A stretch of DNA of 64,000 bases. It comes from Cryptomeria japonica. Taxonomy: Eukaryota; Streptophyta; Pinopsida; Cupressales; Cupressaceae. Positions within the stretch are counted from its first letter, which is position 1. Every line of letters starts with the position of its first letter. Location of the stretch: assembly GCF_030272615.1 (NCBI RefSeq), contig NW_026729207.1, positions 62,001 to 126,000 of the forward strand, given 5' to 3'. The notes under the pieces were generated by a model, which ran no database searches, was not told where the DNA came from, and worked only from the letters and a program-made list of their open reading frames with translations. Made by a program: the position numbers and the translations under genes. Positions 1 to 12,900 of the stretch are shown piece after piece.

Positions 1-1598
1 TACGGAATACGAAAGAGCCTAGAGATATCGCACAATTGGCTACTTCTTTTTGTGAAAGAGAGAGCCACGATATATCTATTAGGATTTCTATTCCCTTGTT
101 GAAATTGTAAGATCAAGTAATGCAAGTTCAAGCCCTAATCCCAAAATGCAAGTATGAACTAATAACAAGATTGCAGAATTGAGATTAAACAATGAACAGT
201 TGTAAGTACAAGGATGAAATAAGAATGCAGATGTGTACCCGGAGTCAAAATCAGACTGAAAATGTTCAGGATGGGGGCGCGGGTGCCACTGTCCTGAAAA
301 CTACACCGGAAACTGCTATTCTGCACTCTGAAACACTGTCGAGAAGCTGTCTGAAAGCTGTCTGTCCAGAGGACCAGGGCGCCCAGTGCCTCTGTCCCAG
401 GGACCAGGGCACCCAGTGCCCCTGTCCTGGCAGGACCAGGGTGCCCAGTGCCCCTGTCCCAGTCTTCTGCTCTGCAATTTGATACAGAGTGTTGTCTCGA
501 CCTTCTCTCTCTGGATCTGTATCCCGTGGCGTCGTCTGAATCCTGAAACCTGCAATGATATCTGAAAAAGGGTGTATGGGCGGCTATATAGGGTTTTGCC
601 TTAGTCAAACCCCCGCTTCGGTGATTTCCACCTCCACGAATAGCCAAGTTGTTTTGTAAACGTATTGTGTGTGCAGACCTAGTGTGTGTGCAAGGTCCCA
701 AAATGCAAGAAAGCAAACTAGAGCAACCTAGAAAGTAAACCCTAATTGCTTGTAAATGATAACGTAAATGCTCTAAATCAAGATGCAAAGTGATCTAAAG
801 CATGAATAAATGATGTATTGAAGCTTATGTAAAGACATGAAAACAACATGAAATCATACCCAACCCTCAAGGGAGGAGTACAAGCCAATCTTCAGTCGGT
901 AATCTCCTATTGTTCTTCAATGTCTTCAAAGCCCTAAGTGGATGAATGAATTTGATAGATGCTTGATAGAAGGATGTTGTAAGATGTTGAAGTCTTCAAA
1001 TATCTGTTCTTTCGCTGCATATGAAGTTCCTGAAAACAAAATTCGGATCCTTTCAAATGAAGAAAGAGAGCTCTTATGTATGAAACCCTAGATCGCAATT
1101 TCATCTTTTGGCCGACCTAGAGATTGAATATCCCACCAATTTCTTGGGGTTAAGCTTTATTTTATGATTGGATCACGCTCCTAAAATTTCGGGAAAAATG
1201 TCCGGGACCATGTTGCACTCCGGGCGCCATGGTCCAGACAACTTTTCACCAAATTTTCAGGGCCATCAGATATGATGATTTTAGAGAGAATCCCGAAGTT
1301 ACAGGTGATTTTGAGATGTTTTGACCCCGAAACCAAGCCCCCAAGTTCGAAATAGGACTTAATTAGGGTTTTTGATTGAGTGATGTATTGGAGGAATAAA
1401 ATGCGAAGGGCACACTTTAGTGAAAGGGCCCAACTTTATGATGTAGAGAATGATGAAATAGGACCTTAGACCTAATTAATTTGATTAATTAAGTGCTAAA
1501 GGGGAAATGCAATGCAGAATGTAAAATGCGCTAAGGCGGGTGCTAAACTAGGTGTGAAATTGTACCACCCTAGTGAGTGCGTACAATTTACGACGCTA
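1..1598. other. Unresolved, probably transposon-derived segment left of duplicate copy A
   Basis: This segment has no counterpart elsewhere in the window. Copies B and C are continuous across the position where it abruptly meets copy A, near 1598, so it is either an insertion or the end of another element. Around 360-460 it is much richer in G+C than the rest. A TATATAG motif lies near 583. The region 900-1590 has no long open frame. The ORFs at 159-788 and 192-482 are open mostly because of GC-rich repeats and resemble no family I know. A retroelement LTR is possible but no terminal structure was confirmed. Confidence 0.4.
371..460. repeat. Three tandem ~30-bp GC-rich repeats
   Basis: Three imperfect units start at about 371, 401 and 433. 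Each begins GGACCAGGG, followed by CGCCCAGTGCC or a variant and then a CTGTCC tail. The run is conspicuously GC-rich in an AT-rich window. Confidence 0.85.
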
Positions 1599-4545
1599 TA
1601 GTAGTGTTGGTATTTCCAACTGATTATCTAGAATTTCCTATAAGATAGCCAATCTTAATCCATCAATTTTAGACAAGTGACGAGCAAAATGGGTTTAACC
1701 AGAAGGTTGAAATGATCTACACTTTAGGATCTGCAAGATGTACGGGGGTGACCCTTTGCAATATTAATGAATTTGTAATAAAGTGGACTAATATTGCTAA
1801 AATGCAGATTGCTCTCAACGAGCATCAACTAGATTATCCTAAATTTAATGTTGAATTGGCGAGATCCATGGTTATTTATCATTATTGGGTATAATTGAGA
1901 GAAAGATCTAACCTACACCTACTCCTACAAATAGAAAAGAAAAGAGATCAATAATATTTGAGATGGTGCCTAAAATTCACTTAAATTCTCAAAGATCAAT
2001 GTCTAATCCAAGAAAGAGAGTCATAAGTGTGAGAATGTTGAATATCTTCACAAACCTTTAACTACTTAGCTACCTACACCTCACACATTAATGATTGAAA
2101 TCAATTAAATTCAATAAATCACTCTAAATTCTTCTTAATGATCGCTATTAAACCTCTCAATTAACTGAAATGCATCCACAACATTTAATCCCTTCCTTAG
2201 AGAGAACATATAAACATAATTCACTTCTACAAGATAAATTGTAAAGATAAATGTTCCAATCCTTAACAGAAACAATTCATATAAAATGATATGCCACAAT
2301 TTGAAGTAAATACTATTTATTTATTCAAAAGAGATGATACATTCATGAAAAAGCCTAGTTCATGAGACAAAATGACCTTCTATTGCTCCAACTCAGACTT
2401 GCTAATTTACCCACCCAGTTACAAAATTCAAAATTTCAGAACCCCTTGCAAATGCTCTTGAATTCCCTTATGGAAAAAATGAGTGAAAAACAAGATTCCG
2501 ACCAATTGTACAAGTGTCAAAATTCAATTTTCCTATACAAGAGTATCCTATAGTACCTATACAACTTCATATAGGACAAAATTGATTTGTGCTCTTAAAA
2601 AGAGAAATTTTGAATATAACAATTTCTTTCAAATTCACCGCTTCCTTTGGCTTATTTTCCCCATGTGATGCTTAATGGATTATTTGATAGGACAAAATTT
2701 GTTATTGTTGTTTTGATGGTGAAGAGGATTCTGATTCTAAGAGAATAAGAAAATTAGAAAGATGACACAAATCAACATCTTTCCACTAAGTAGGAGAGGA
2801 ATGGAGTCGAGACCTATGACGACAGGTAGTGGCTAGCTACTCCATATAAAAAATATGATGATATTTGAATGAAATCGTTTAATACACCAAGTAGTGTTTC
2901 CATTGGAGATCATCAACTCTAAGAAAAAATTCAATAGAAAGGGGTTTGTAGAGGTCTACATCCAACAAGGTCCTTGTGAAGGAGATATGGGAGAAGTGTT
3001 GGAAATATATGTGATGATTGATTTTATAGATATGTAATAAGATGTATGAGGTCCTCTCTAAGTCTTGAATTGGATCACGATCACCATAATTATATTTGGT
3101 GGCCACCTTGATAGGAGTTATGCTTGTCCCTTGTTTAGGTTGACCTAGTTGATGTTTGCAGAGATGAAGATGGTATATATAGAAGACCAAATTAGTGTGA
3201 CTGTGTGTCTTTGGTGGTAGTTATGTGAGGGAGATGACATATAAATTATTTCATGTTATTATCATTATAGAAGTTTGTGATGCAAAGATAGTGAATGTGG
3301 AAGTGATTGTTGTTAGAGTTTATTTCTTGTAACAAAGATTCATGGAGAACTCCATAGTTGGGCACTGACTTCGTTTAACTACCTCAAATTTTATGGATGT
3401 TCATGTATCTTTCCATTGAGTAGTGAGCTTTATCCTAGAATTCATTTGTATCTTACCTTGGATAAATCCTACAAGTCCTTTGTATCTTGCCCTTAGATAG
3501 TAGACCTTAACTTTCAAGTCTTATAGGTTGTAGTGTGCTTCCATGGTAGTGTTTAAAATAGATTATAATTATATCATATATATTGTGAGTTAACCCTCAC
3601 CATGGTTTTTCCTTGTTTAGGGGTTTCCACATAAATCTAGTGTTCCCTTGTGAATTGTGTTTTATGGTTTCATGTTGCATTACTACTTATTATGTTTTTT
3701 AAGATTAACAGATTAAACTTAAAGTGTTTTCAGGTCTAGACCGATTCACCCTCATCCTCTCTAAATCTTCAAGTGTGTTCAATAGGAAGAGACTTGTATT
3801 AGGGTCAACTTTGATAAATCTACCCAATTTTTTGCCTCTGTATTCACGGGTGGTAGTGAACCAAAAGTACAATGAGAGGTGAGAGAGATGAACCTAAGTG
3901 AGGGAAACCTCAATAGGATTAATTAGGGGAATTAAATGATGGTGTCCAAGGGTAGAGAGATAAAGCATGAGAATCCCATTTATAGAGGCCACTAGAAGGG
4001 ACAACATCCCTATCATTAGTATTATCAAATTAAATAACAAAGAACCAACAAGCATGAGAATAAATATCCATCTTACTTAGCACCACAGGGTGTCAATATA
4101 CAAATATGTAGGCATGGAATAATATGGGAGACAACAACAATTGATTGAATCTTCTGATTAGAACATTTTTTTTTTGTAATAATAAATGCAGTCTAAAATC
4201 TTCTCACCCAAAAATACCTCTAGAATAGAGGAGGAGCATCGGAGGCAATTTTCTAGAGGAACTAAAGGACTCAAGAGGTTTTTTTGAGTGGGTTTGTAAA
4301 CATACTCTTGAGTGCATAATTTACTGACATGCAATCTTTCACTGGATGGGTGTTTTGCTAAGAGGGTGAGTCGGAGTTGGAAATATCCACAGTGATAGTA
4401 CAAATAGGGGAGCCTCTACCAAAAGGGATTTAAAGAGGAGAACTTTTAATGGCTGCAATGGGAAAGTGTATCAGGTTTGAAATTTGAGGAATAGAGGCCA
4501 TTGGTGGCAAAAAAAAATTTAATAGATAAAATACTTATAGAGATA

Positions 4546-4620
4546 AAAAATATTCATTGTTACCATTGTGATAGGTATGACCATTTTGAAAGAGATTACA
4601 GATTGGAATCTTGTGAATTT
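4546..4620 (+). pseudogene. Degenerate copia gag zinc-knuckle relic in copy A
   Basis: A short frame encodes a CCHC-like stretch beginning NIHCYHCDRYDHFERD. It matches the nucleocapsid knuckle of Copia-3 in this window (39356 onward, starting NIQCYHC). The last cysteine is lost here (tyrosine), whereas the copy B counterpart near 34740 keeps it. Nothing around it is open for long, so this is a fossil carried inside the duplicated segment. Confidence 0.6.
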
Positions 4621-5265
4621 TTAATTATTTTACGTATTCATTACACGTTCACATCAAATCATATCAAGCATAAAAAATGGAACTAATCAAACAAAGTATC
4701 TAACTCTCCTTTAAGACTAAAGTTGGATCTTATTTTGATTATTTCCACTAATGAAATTATATTTATCTTAATTGCCAACACATATTACCATTATTGTGGC
4801 CACTTATTCAGCCATCAATTAGTTAATTAAAACTTATTCAGTTATCAATTAGTTACAACTACATTTTGGCTATAACATATAAAATTCGATCTCCCACAAA
4901 AATGAACTAATTGTGAAGCAGATTAAATTATGTGTCAACAAAACAAGTACTCAAGTGCTACTTATGCATTCGTCATGAAAATCATTGATTCATTGAAAGG
5001 AAAAGAAATCTGATACATAACCTTTTAATGAGATAATTACATCAAAAAGCTTCAATTATTCTATGCATAACTTGCTATTCTAATTAGTGCATCTTTCATT
5101 GGAAAGTGAAACTAAAGAAGTGACAAGTGCTTAACATATATACTTGAATGGATCATTTGTCAACAACACAACATTCAAGGTTTTCAATGAGTGGGAAGGA
5201 ATGAGGTAGTGTTTCCTCTACTATTAGCGAGGTTGGATAGGTAGATGTAGAAGAATTAGAAGATG

Positions 5266-5765
5266 AAGATGAGAAAGGTCGAACGACAACAATTGTGGTT
5301 TAGTTCTTGGTCCTCTTTTCTGGTTACTGGCTATATTTTTTCCCTTGGCCTTCAAGCCTTTATTTTGGTTTGGGATCTAGATTTTGTGAAACTTTGGTTC
5401 CTCTTCATTGGTGAGGAATTTTTGGTCATTTTTATGGTGCGCCCAATAGAAGGGGGGCTTTGATTTTAGATGGATGATCTGAAGCAATGAAGGAGTGGTC
5501 TATGATGTGGGTGGCCCTCTATGATCTTAGTGCTTCTCTTTTTGTTTGATTCTTGGTCTTCCCCATGTCTCTTGGGTTGGAATTTCCCTAAGCAGTTGTT
5601 GTTGATGAAGGGGGCCCTTTCACTGGGCTTTTTGTGGTGTGGCTTGGGGCCATTTCTTTGGAAGTGGGGGTTGCCCTCCTCCTTGACTAGGGTGAATTGT
5701 TATCATGGAGGCTATGCTATTTTGTCTCCTACCTATAACCAATTTAAAAGGAAAAAAACATAATT
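5266..5765 (+). mobile_element. T/G-rich LINE-like 3' tail, copy A
   Basis: A strand-biased T/G-rich stretch encodes broken Trp/Phe/Leu-rich frames (5263-5463 and 5521-5763). It ends in an A-rich tail near 5745-5760 (AAAAGGAAAAAAACA). The same sequence occurs in copy B at about 37240-37735 with the same tail, so it predates the duplication. Base bias and A-rich end suggest the 3' end of a non-LTR retrotransposon or derived SINE. No reverse transcriptase remains, so the family is not identified. Confidence 0.4.
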
Positions 5766-6312
5766 ATAGTTAAGTTATTAGAACAATACAATATCTAAAG
5801 ATCTGATCTAAATAGTGCAAGAACATACCCTAACTAACTATATTATGCATCATTTTAAATATGATAAATCTTAAGGTTAGGATTTGCATTGTGATTCAAT
5901 TAATGTTCATGATGTTTGTAATCTATTAATTATATTTTTAAAGTATGTGGTTTATTAAAATTTTAGATTTAACTAATTTGAAAAAATATTTTTGTATTTT
6001 TATTTAGTTATTTTTCAATTTAAAATATTTATTATATATTATAAAAAATATTAAATTATTATTTTTATTAATATTTTGATTTTTGTATATTTTGACTTTG
6101 CATTTAGTTTATTCTATTTTTATTGTTTTCTTAATTTTAAATTTAAGTTTAATTTATTATTTTAAATGTTTATGTCTTTTTAAAAAATTATAAATAATAA
6201 TTAAAAAGCTATTAAAATTCTAATTTATTTTAGAACTGTTATATTTGAATTTTTCTTTTAATTTATATAAATCAATTAATTTATCTCTCCATCTCTCTCT
6301 ATCTCTCTATTT

Positions 6313-6414
<102 letters not shown>

Positions 6415-7310
6415 TCTATACCTCTCCTTCTCTCTTCTCTCAAAATTTCACACACACTCTTTGTTTCTTCCTCTCTATCTCTCTAAATATTGTTCACACA
6501 CTCCTTGTTACTCCTCCCCATCTATATCTCAATTTATCTCTCAAACTTTCACACACACTCCTCGTTTCTCCCTCTCCCTCTCCATCTCTATCTCTATCTC
6601 TATCTTTATCTCTATCTCTCCTCCCTCTCTCTTCTCTCTATTGCCTCCTTTATCTCTCTCTTGATCCCTTTTTCTCTATCTTCCCATCTCTTCCTCTCCC
6701 TCTCTATCTATATCTTATTATCTCCATATTTCTTTTTTAACTCATGTTTGGATCCCTATAACTAGATGTGTTAGGTTTTTTTTTTTAAAATGCATATAAT
6801 AATTAGGTTTATTTTTAAATAGAAATATTTGTATTTAATTTTTAATATAATTTCATTTAAACTAAATGAAATCCTTATAATTCATTTTATTATCTATATT
6901 TTGAGATAAAAAATAATTATTAAAATTTATATGTTTATTTAAAAAAAAAATTATTTACAATATTATGGATGATAAAAAATAAAAAACTATTTAAAATAGA
7001 CATTTTAGTTTTTAAAATATAAAGAAATCTGAAAAAAAACCTAAAAAATCTATCATCCCTAAAAAATATCTCCTATAACAACAAATTTTTTAAATAAATC
7101 ATAATGTATATAAATAGTTTTTATAATATCTTAAATTTAAAAATATAAATCTTAACTTTACAAAAACCAAGTTTTTTGTTTAAGAAAAAATAATAATCAC
7201 TTTTGATTGGTGCAAACTAATTGAATAAAGCAACTTCACTGAATGGAATAGTATTGCCTACAACAAGTACTAATAATATGTAATCTAAAATTAATTTTTA
7301 ATAATTAAGT

Positions 7311-7330
7311 TTAAGATTAATTTTATTATT
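7311..7330. repeat. Target-site duplication, left side of LINE
   Basis: The 20 bases TTAAGATTAATTTTATTATT recur at 16253-16272 on the other side of the LINE. Copy B (about 39101-39120) has one copy at the uninterrupted site, confirming the duplication. Confidence 0.8.
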
Positions 7331-8511
7331 AAATTTTATTTTTGATCGATAAAAGGCCGAAGCCAAAGAAATTTTATTAATAAAATAATTACAATTACAC
7401 CTCCATTCAGTGTGGGCACCGGTAGGAAAGAATGGAGGAAAGAAAACCTCTGGTCTAGCCCAGATCCATTAATGGATCATAAAAATAGTAGAGATAGATT
7501 ACAATAAATGAGATGATGCTAGAATCTCTGGACCATATGTCCTGGAAGGTCTACAAGAGAGTTCTTATAGAAACAACACAATTTCGAATGAGCTGCAAGA
7601 GGCCCATTTTCTGCAAGAGACCTCCTCGATCTTGAATGGCAGCCCAATCTTTACCTGAAATGCATCAATGGATCTGACCAAACCCCTAAACTGCACAAGA
7701 ACCTCATAACACCTTTCAACCCAGGTCGATGTTAGAATAAAACATAGAATTCCAACTTCACAAGAAATACAAACTAGTTCTCACAGCGGGTCATACTTGC
7801 CAAGTTTTCCAACCTATAATATCATAATATCTCAAAAGTTGTTAGCCAACAAAGATATTCTATAGCCATAATGCCCAACTAGTACCAAAACCACCGAAGT
7901 AAATTTTTGGAGAAAACTTAAGTATTCAACCAAAAAAAAATAGCCCTTCCGGAATCAATTCTAAATAGAGCATGACAACCTGCTATTCATCATAGATTTT
8001 AAAAATACTCGAATACATAGAAACTTTCCTGTCAAAAGGCTCACAATTGCCTATAATGAGTGACTTCTAATACGATAATGCTCAAGGGATTATGAAAACT
8101 TCTGAAAGGACACCAAATTGACTATGCTAAAAATTGCATATAGTTAAACTTATTCTGAAAGATAGTTGAGTTTATATTGTATATATATTTATCTCTCTCT
8201 ATATATTTATGAATGACATCTTGGGCCTATATTTCTTGAAAAAGTTAGATAGACAATGGAATGAGCAAAGAATAACTAAACCCAACAAAAAAAAACTAGT
8301 GAACATAACTAGATATCAAAAATATTTATAAAAAACAACTAGAGGTCTATTTAACAAGTATAGTATGTAAGAAAGCAAAATCATAGATAGGTCAATGGGG
8401 ACAAAAGAAACATTAGAGGCAAGCCCCCATTAGTGGGCCATTTAAACATTTATCACAACCCAAGAGACCCGAAGTGCCAAAAACCAGGGGGCTTTCCATT
8501 CAGGAGGAACC

Positions 8512-9048
8512 TTAAACTTTCCTTCCTTGCTTATGGGGGTTCCTGGAGCTGAAAGTCTCTGGCATTGTTGTTGAGAGGTCTGTAGGAGAGGGGGCAATTA
8601 GCACATGGTCCGAGATGACCATGATATTTTTAGCTTCAAGGTAGTTAATCAACCATTTCTCCCTAGGGGGTTTTTTGACCTTGAGAATGCACGAGAGGAA
8701 GAGGAAGTTTCTACTTATGATAGGACTATAAGCTTCAAAGGCACTGAGATCCTCAATAACCAAGATGGGAAAACGGGCCACTGGTTTATTCTTTCTGATA
8801 AGAACATCGTAGTCCCAGGGCTTGGGAGCCTTAAGCTCCTCATCAATGTTGACCACCACCTTTTCTAATTCACCCAAGACATCTTTTTTGAAGACCTTTT
8901 TACACAAATTCACCACTATTTCTCTATCTTTCTCTAAATGCATGGAGATAGCAAGGAACATTGCAGCAATGTCAAGGTTCACTCTAGTTTGGTCTTCATT
9001 CATGATAAAGTCTTTCCCTAGAGTTTTCATCACAACCCTAGTAATCAA
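8512..9048 (-). pseudogene. Unidentified 178-codon ORF in the LINE 3' region
   Basis: An open frame on the LINE sense strand, 0.9 kb beyond the end of ORF2. Reading upstream in the same frame passes a TAG near 9060 and further stops, so the original frame was probably longer. The usable ATG nearest the start lies a few codons inside. The product is soluble-looking, with alternating charged and hydrophobic residues, a KAPKPWDYDVLI segment in the middle, a PPREKWLINYLEAKN segment later, and a Ser/Thr/Pro-rich C-terminus. I do not recognise a family. It could be a third LINE ORF, a remnant of another element nested in the LINE tail, or captured host sequence. The gene-like sequence is visible; the function is unknown. 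Confidence 0.45.
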
Positions 9049-9583
9049 CGGATTCTATTGAGTCAGAATGCCTTTCATTCTCTCCTCTTTGATCTCTCCA
9101 ACAAAGGCCATCTATCATTTCAGCACTAGAATCCTAAGAGGTGTATCCATCAAGCTAAATGAGAAATAATCAAGGCACCTATCTTAGCAACCTAAATAGA
9201 GCTGGCTAATTAATGCTTCGTAAAGGGTAGCTAGTCTAGTCGAAGAGAGGAGCGTCAAGCAGGTTAGGATCAAGATTGGAGGGTCACGATGCAAAGGATG
9301 CAATCTCCAAAGATCTAAGACATAATTACAACCGCCTTAGCCTTTAAGCTAAGGGTACTCAAGCTTTTGAATCACTGAGGGAGCGTCACCTCAAAATTAC
9401 TAGGGTGTCATTATTATGGTACTGATCGACGAAGAGATGTTGACGCATGCCGTCCGACAAGACATGTTCCTCCTAACAGCCGTGGTTTATTAAATTTAGA
9501 TGGGAAATAGAAGAAAATAGCAGAATTTTAATGGCTAGGTAAATTTTAATCCTAATAGAAAGCAATGTATATATGAATAGTAA

Positions 9584-9793
9584 TACCTATATATCCATGT
9601 CTGCATATTTCAAATGTGGCGAAGTATGCATGCATGTTTATATACATATGCCTATTCTTTTATGCTATTGCCTCCTACTAGTCTTAAATACCTATATATC
9701 CACGTCTACATATTTCAGATGTGGCGAAGTATGCATGCATGTTTATATACATATGCCTATTCCTGTATGCTATTGCCTCCTACTAGTCTTAAA
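9584..9793. repeat. Two 105-bp tandem repeats in the LINE 3' region
   Basis: Units 9584-9688 and 9689-9793 differ at only a few positions. Each contains GATGTGGCGAAGTATGCATG or a close variant and ends CTACTAGTCTTAAA. The unit length is a multiple of three, so antisense-frame ORFs stay open across both; this is coincidental rather than evidence of coding. Confidence 0.9.
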
Positions 9794-9879
9794 ACTTACA
9801 CATTTTTCATTGTTGATGAATCAATATAGGATATATGCTTGACAGTTTGCATAAATTATATATGATGCCAGATTGGTGT

Positions 9880-9925
9880 GTATCTATATATATAGGTGTG
9901 TATATATATATATATATAATGGAAT
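9880..9925. repeat. TA-rich simple repeat
   Basis: Interrupted ATATAT runs in the LINE 3' region just beyond the end of ORF2. Confidence 0.8.
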
Positions 9926-9974
9926 TGGAATATTGTCAGGGTAGGAATGAGCATATATTTGTGAATGAAGAGCT

Positions 9975-12900
9975 TCAGATGAAGTCTGGGGGGAGATGGA
10001 TGCCATCCACTCCCATGTTAGCTAACTCGTTCGCTCTTTTATTACCTTTCCTATAGATATGATTGACCTTTAACCTCTCAAACCCTTGACATAAATCAAT
10101 GGCTCCAGACAGTAGGGTGTTGAGTCACCAATTGGACATACTGCCTTTTCTAAGAGCATTGACAATTATAGCAGAGTCCCCCTCAATATCCAAATACCTC
10201 ACTCCTAATTTCCTACAAAGATGCAGGCCTTCCACCAGGGCCATCAATTCCACCCAGTTCTTCGATTTGATGCCTACAGGGGATGCTCGGATGGCTATTT
10301 CTTTGCCTTCCCAATTGTGGACAGAGCATCCTATGCCTGCCACTCTTGGATTGCCCTGGGACACCCCATCAAAATTTAACTTAAGCCATCCCATGCCTAG
10401 AGGATGCCATTTGCAATCAGCTCTTCTCCTAAGAATTCCCTCAGGGCCATCCCCCACAAAGGGTGGGATAGATAGACCCACCCAAAGACCTTTCATCTTT
10501 TCATCCCAATAGGCTATAGTGGCATTCTTCTTCATACCCGAGAAGATCCGACAGTTTATGAGTTCAATGATAGCAGCCTCAATGTTATTGATAACCCAGT
10601 GCACCTCTAGTTTTTCATTTTTGAAAAGACGTTTATTTATCTCCTTCCACAACTCCCACATTATGGTAGATGGAAGAGAGATCCATAACCCTTCAAAAGT
10701 ACTACCTCATCTAAGGTTAGGCCAAGCTCTAAGAATCCCTAAGATGGACTGGGGGAAGGTAGAGGACCAACCAAGTTTCTTGGTGAACCAGACCCAACAT
10801 TGGTTTGCATATGTACAATTGAGGAGAAGATGATTGGTATCTTCTTCATTCATCTCACATAGAGGGCATCTACTAGGTCCCTCATACCCCATCCTCCTAA
10901 ATTTATTAGCTGTCAAGAGTTTGTTCTTGAGAGAAAGCCAAGAGAAGACTCCAGCCTTGGGTAGGTACCTATCCCAACAAAGTTTCAAAGGAAGCTCTGT
11001 CATGGGTCTAAGGTGGGCTTTGGTGATATGAGAGTACCCATCCTTAGAATTATATTCCCCACTCAAGGAGCCATCCCATACAAGCCTATTCTTATTTAGG
11101 CCAAAGGAGATGTTTCTTGTTCTAAGAATTGCCATGAGTTTACAAATATCCCCTGCAGGGATATCCTCATTTTCTCTGTCTATCCACTACCACCCCGCCC
11201 CTTCCACTGAGGGGGAGATGTAGTTCCTTAACAAGGTATCTCTATGTGATTCATGGAGATCTCAAGAAGCCCCAAAGTCATGAATTTTCTCTATAGCCTT
11301 ATACCCTCCCCACGAGTCAGACTAGAAAAGGGCTTCATCCCCGGAACCAAGGTTCCAAGTGAGTTTTTCTAAAATAATACTTCTGCAATCCAACATAAAT
11401 TTCCATATGCGAGATCCTCTGGGTGGATTGTTTTCTCTAAAAATTTGGATAGGGTTACCTCCATTGAGGTATTTATGGTGCAATAACCTTGCCCACTTCA
11501 GGAGGGGATGTCTGAACATTCTCCAAACTAACTTGGCCCCAAGGGCTCTGCTTTGGTCATGAAGATTTTTAATGCCAACACCTCCTTCTTCTTTTGGTCT
11601 GCATATCTTGTCCCAAGATAGGAGTGATAATTTCCTATCTTCATTGGCACCTTGCCAGAAGAACGTCCTAAGGTGTTTGTTTAGTTCATCCTATTTTTTG
11701 GATGATAAATTTTGATAGGAAAGCAGGTAAATGGGCATGGCTGCCAAGACCGATTTAACCAAGGTTGCCCTACCTGCAGAGGACAACCATCTTCTTTTCC
11801 ATGTGTTAATCCTCGATTTGATTTTATCTACCTGGTGGTCCCACAGTTTTGATGACCTACTACCTTTATCTATGGGAATGCCTAGATATTTGCAAGGGAG
11901 GAGACCCGGCTTTACCTCCAAGATTTTATAGATATTTTCCCCAGATGAGGGGTCAATGTTGAACATAAATATTGTCAACTTCTCCAAATTAACCACTTGA
12001 CCCGATGCTAACATATAGGCTTTGAGGATACTTTTGAGGGCTCTTGCTTCCCTAATGTTGCCATGCCCAAAAAACATTGTATCATCAACAAATTGCTAGT
12101 GGGTAATGGCAGGAAGGCCACTGGTAATAGGAATACCTTGGATCCTAGCCTCCTCTTTGGCCTTTGAGATAGATCTCCCTAGGGCCTTTGCCATAATAAT
12201 GAAGAGGAAAGGAGACATAGGGTCCCCCTTCCTAAGCCCTCTCAATTTGCTAAAGAAACCTTCAGGATTGCCATTGATCAAGACAAAAAATTTAGGAGTG
12301 GACATACATTCAAAAATAAGGTTGATCCAAGATTTGGAGAAGCCAAATGCTTCCAAGAATTTACATAAAAAGCGCCAGTCAACTTTCTCATAGGCTTTGC
12401 TGATATATAATTTGACAAGCATGTTTGGAGCATTATTAAGCTGGACCGAGTGGATAGCTTCTTGGGCAATTATTAACCCATCAAAGATTGATCTGTCAGC
12501 TACAAAGCCTATTTGTTCTTCGATAATGATGAGAGGGAGAAGTTTCTGAAGTCTAGCTGCTAAGGTTTGGGTAAGGAGTTTATAAAGGGTGTTACACAAG
12601 ACTATGGGCCTAAAACCATTGAAGTTGTCTGGTTTCTCTCCTTTTGGAATCATAACTAGGAAGGTATTGTTGATCTCCTTGAGAATCTTCCCTAAGTTTC
12701 TGACACCCTCTAAGGCCTCCGTGATCTCCAGCCCCATAAAATCCCAACATTTTTGAAGAAGCTAGTTGGGAAGCCATCTGGGCCCGGAGCTTTATCTAGA
12801 TTCATCTTCATGAGCGCAGATTTAACCTCGTCCTCAGAGAATTTCTTAAGCAAGCATTTATTGTGTTCTTCATTAATGAGTTTTGGAAGATTGTTAATAA

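Noticed and set aside
159..788. 209-codon minus-strand ORF and overlapping plus-strand ORF 192-482
   Set aside because: Both are open across GC-rich tandem repeats where stop codons are rare. There is no domain, and the flanks are non-coding.
2879..3190. 103-codon minus-strand ORF also open in copy B (33069-33380)
   Set aside because: By eye about 13 base differences give about 11 amino-acid changes, which is not the pattern of a protein under selection. It resembles no family and is broken in copy C.
9573..9842. Plus-strand ORF with an internal 35-residue repeat
   Set aside because: It is antisense to the LINE and open only because a 105-bp tandem duplication is a multiple of three.
10099..10512. 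Plus-strand ORFs across the LINE ORF2 (for example 10099-10512 and 13053-13460)
   Set aside because: They lie opposite RNase H and the endonuclease-RT linker, which have clear family motifs on the minus strand.
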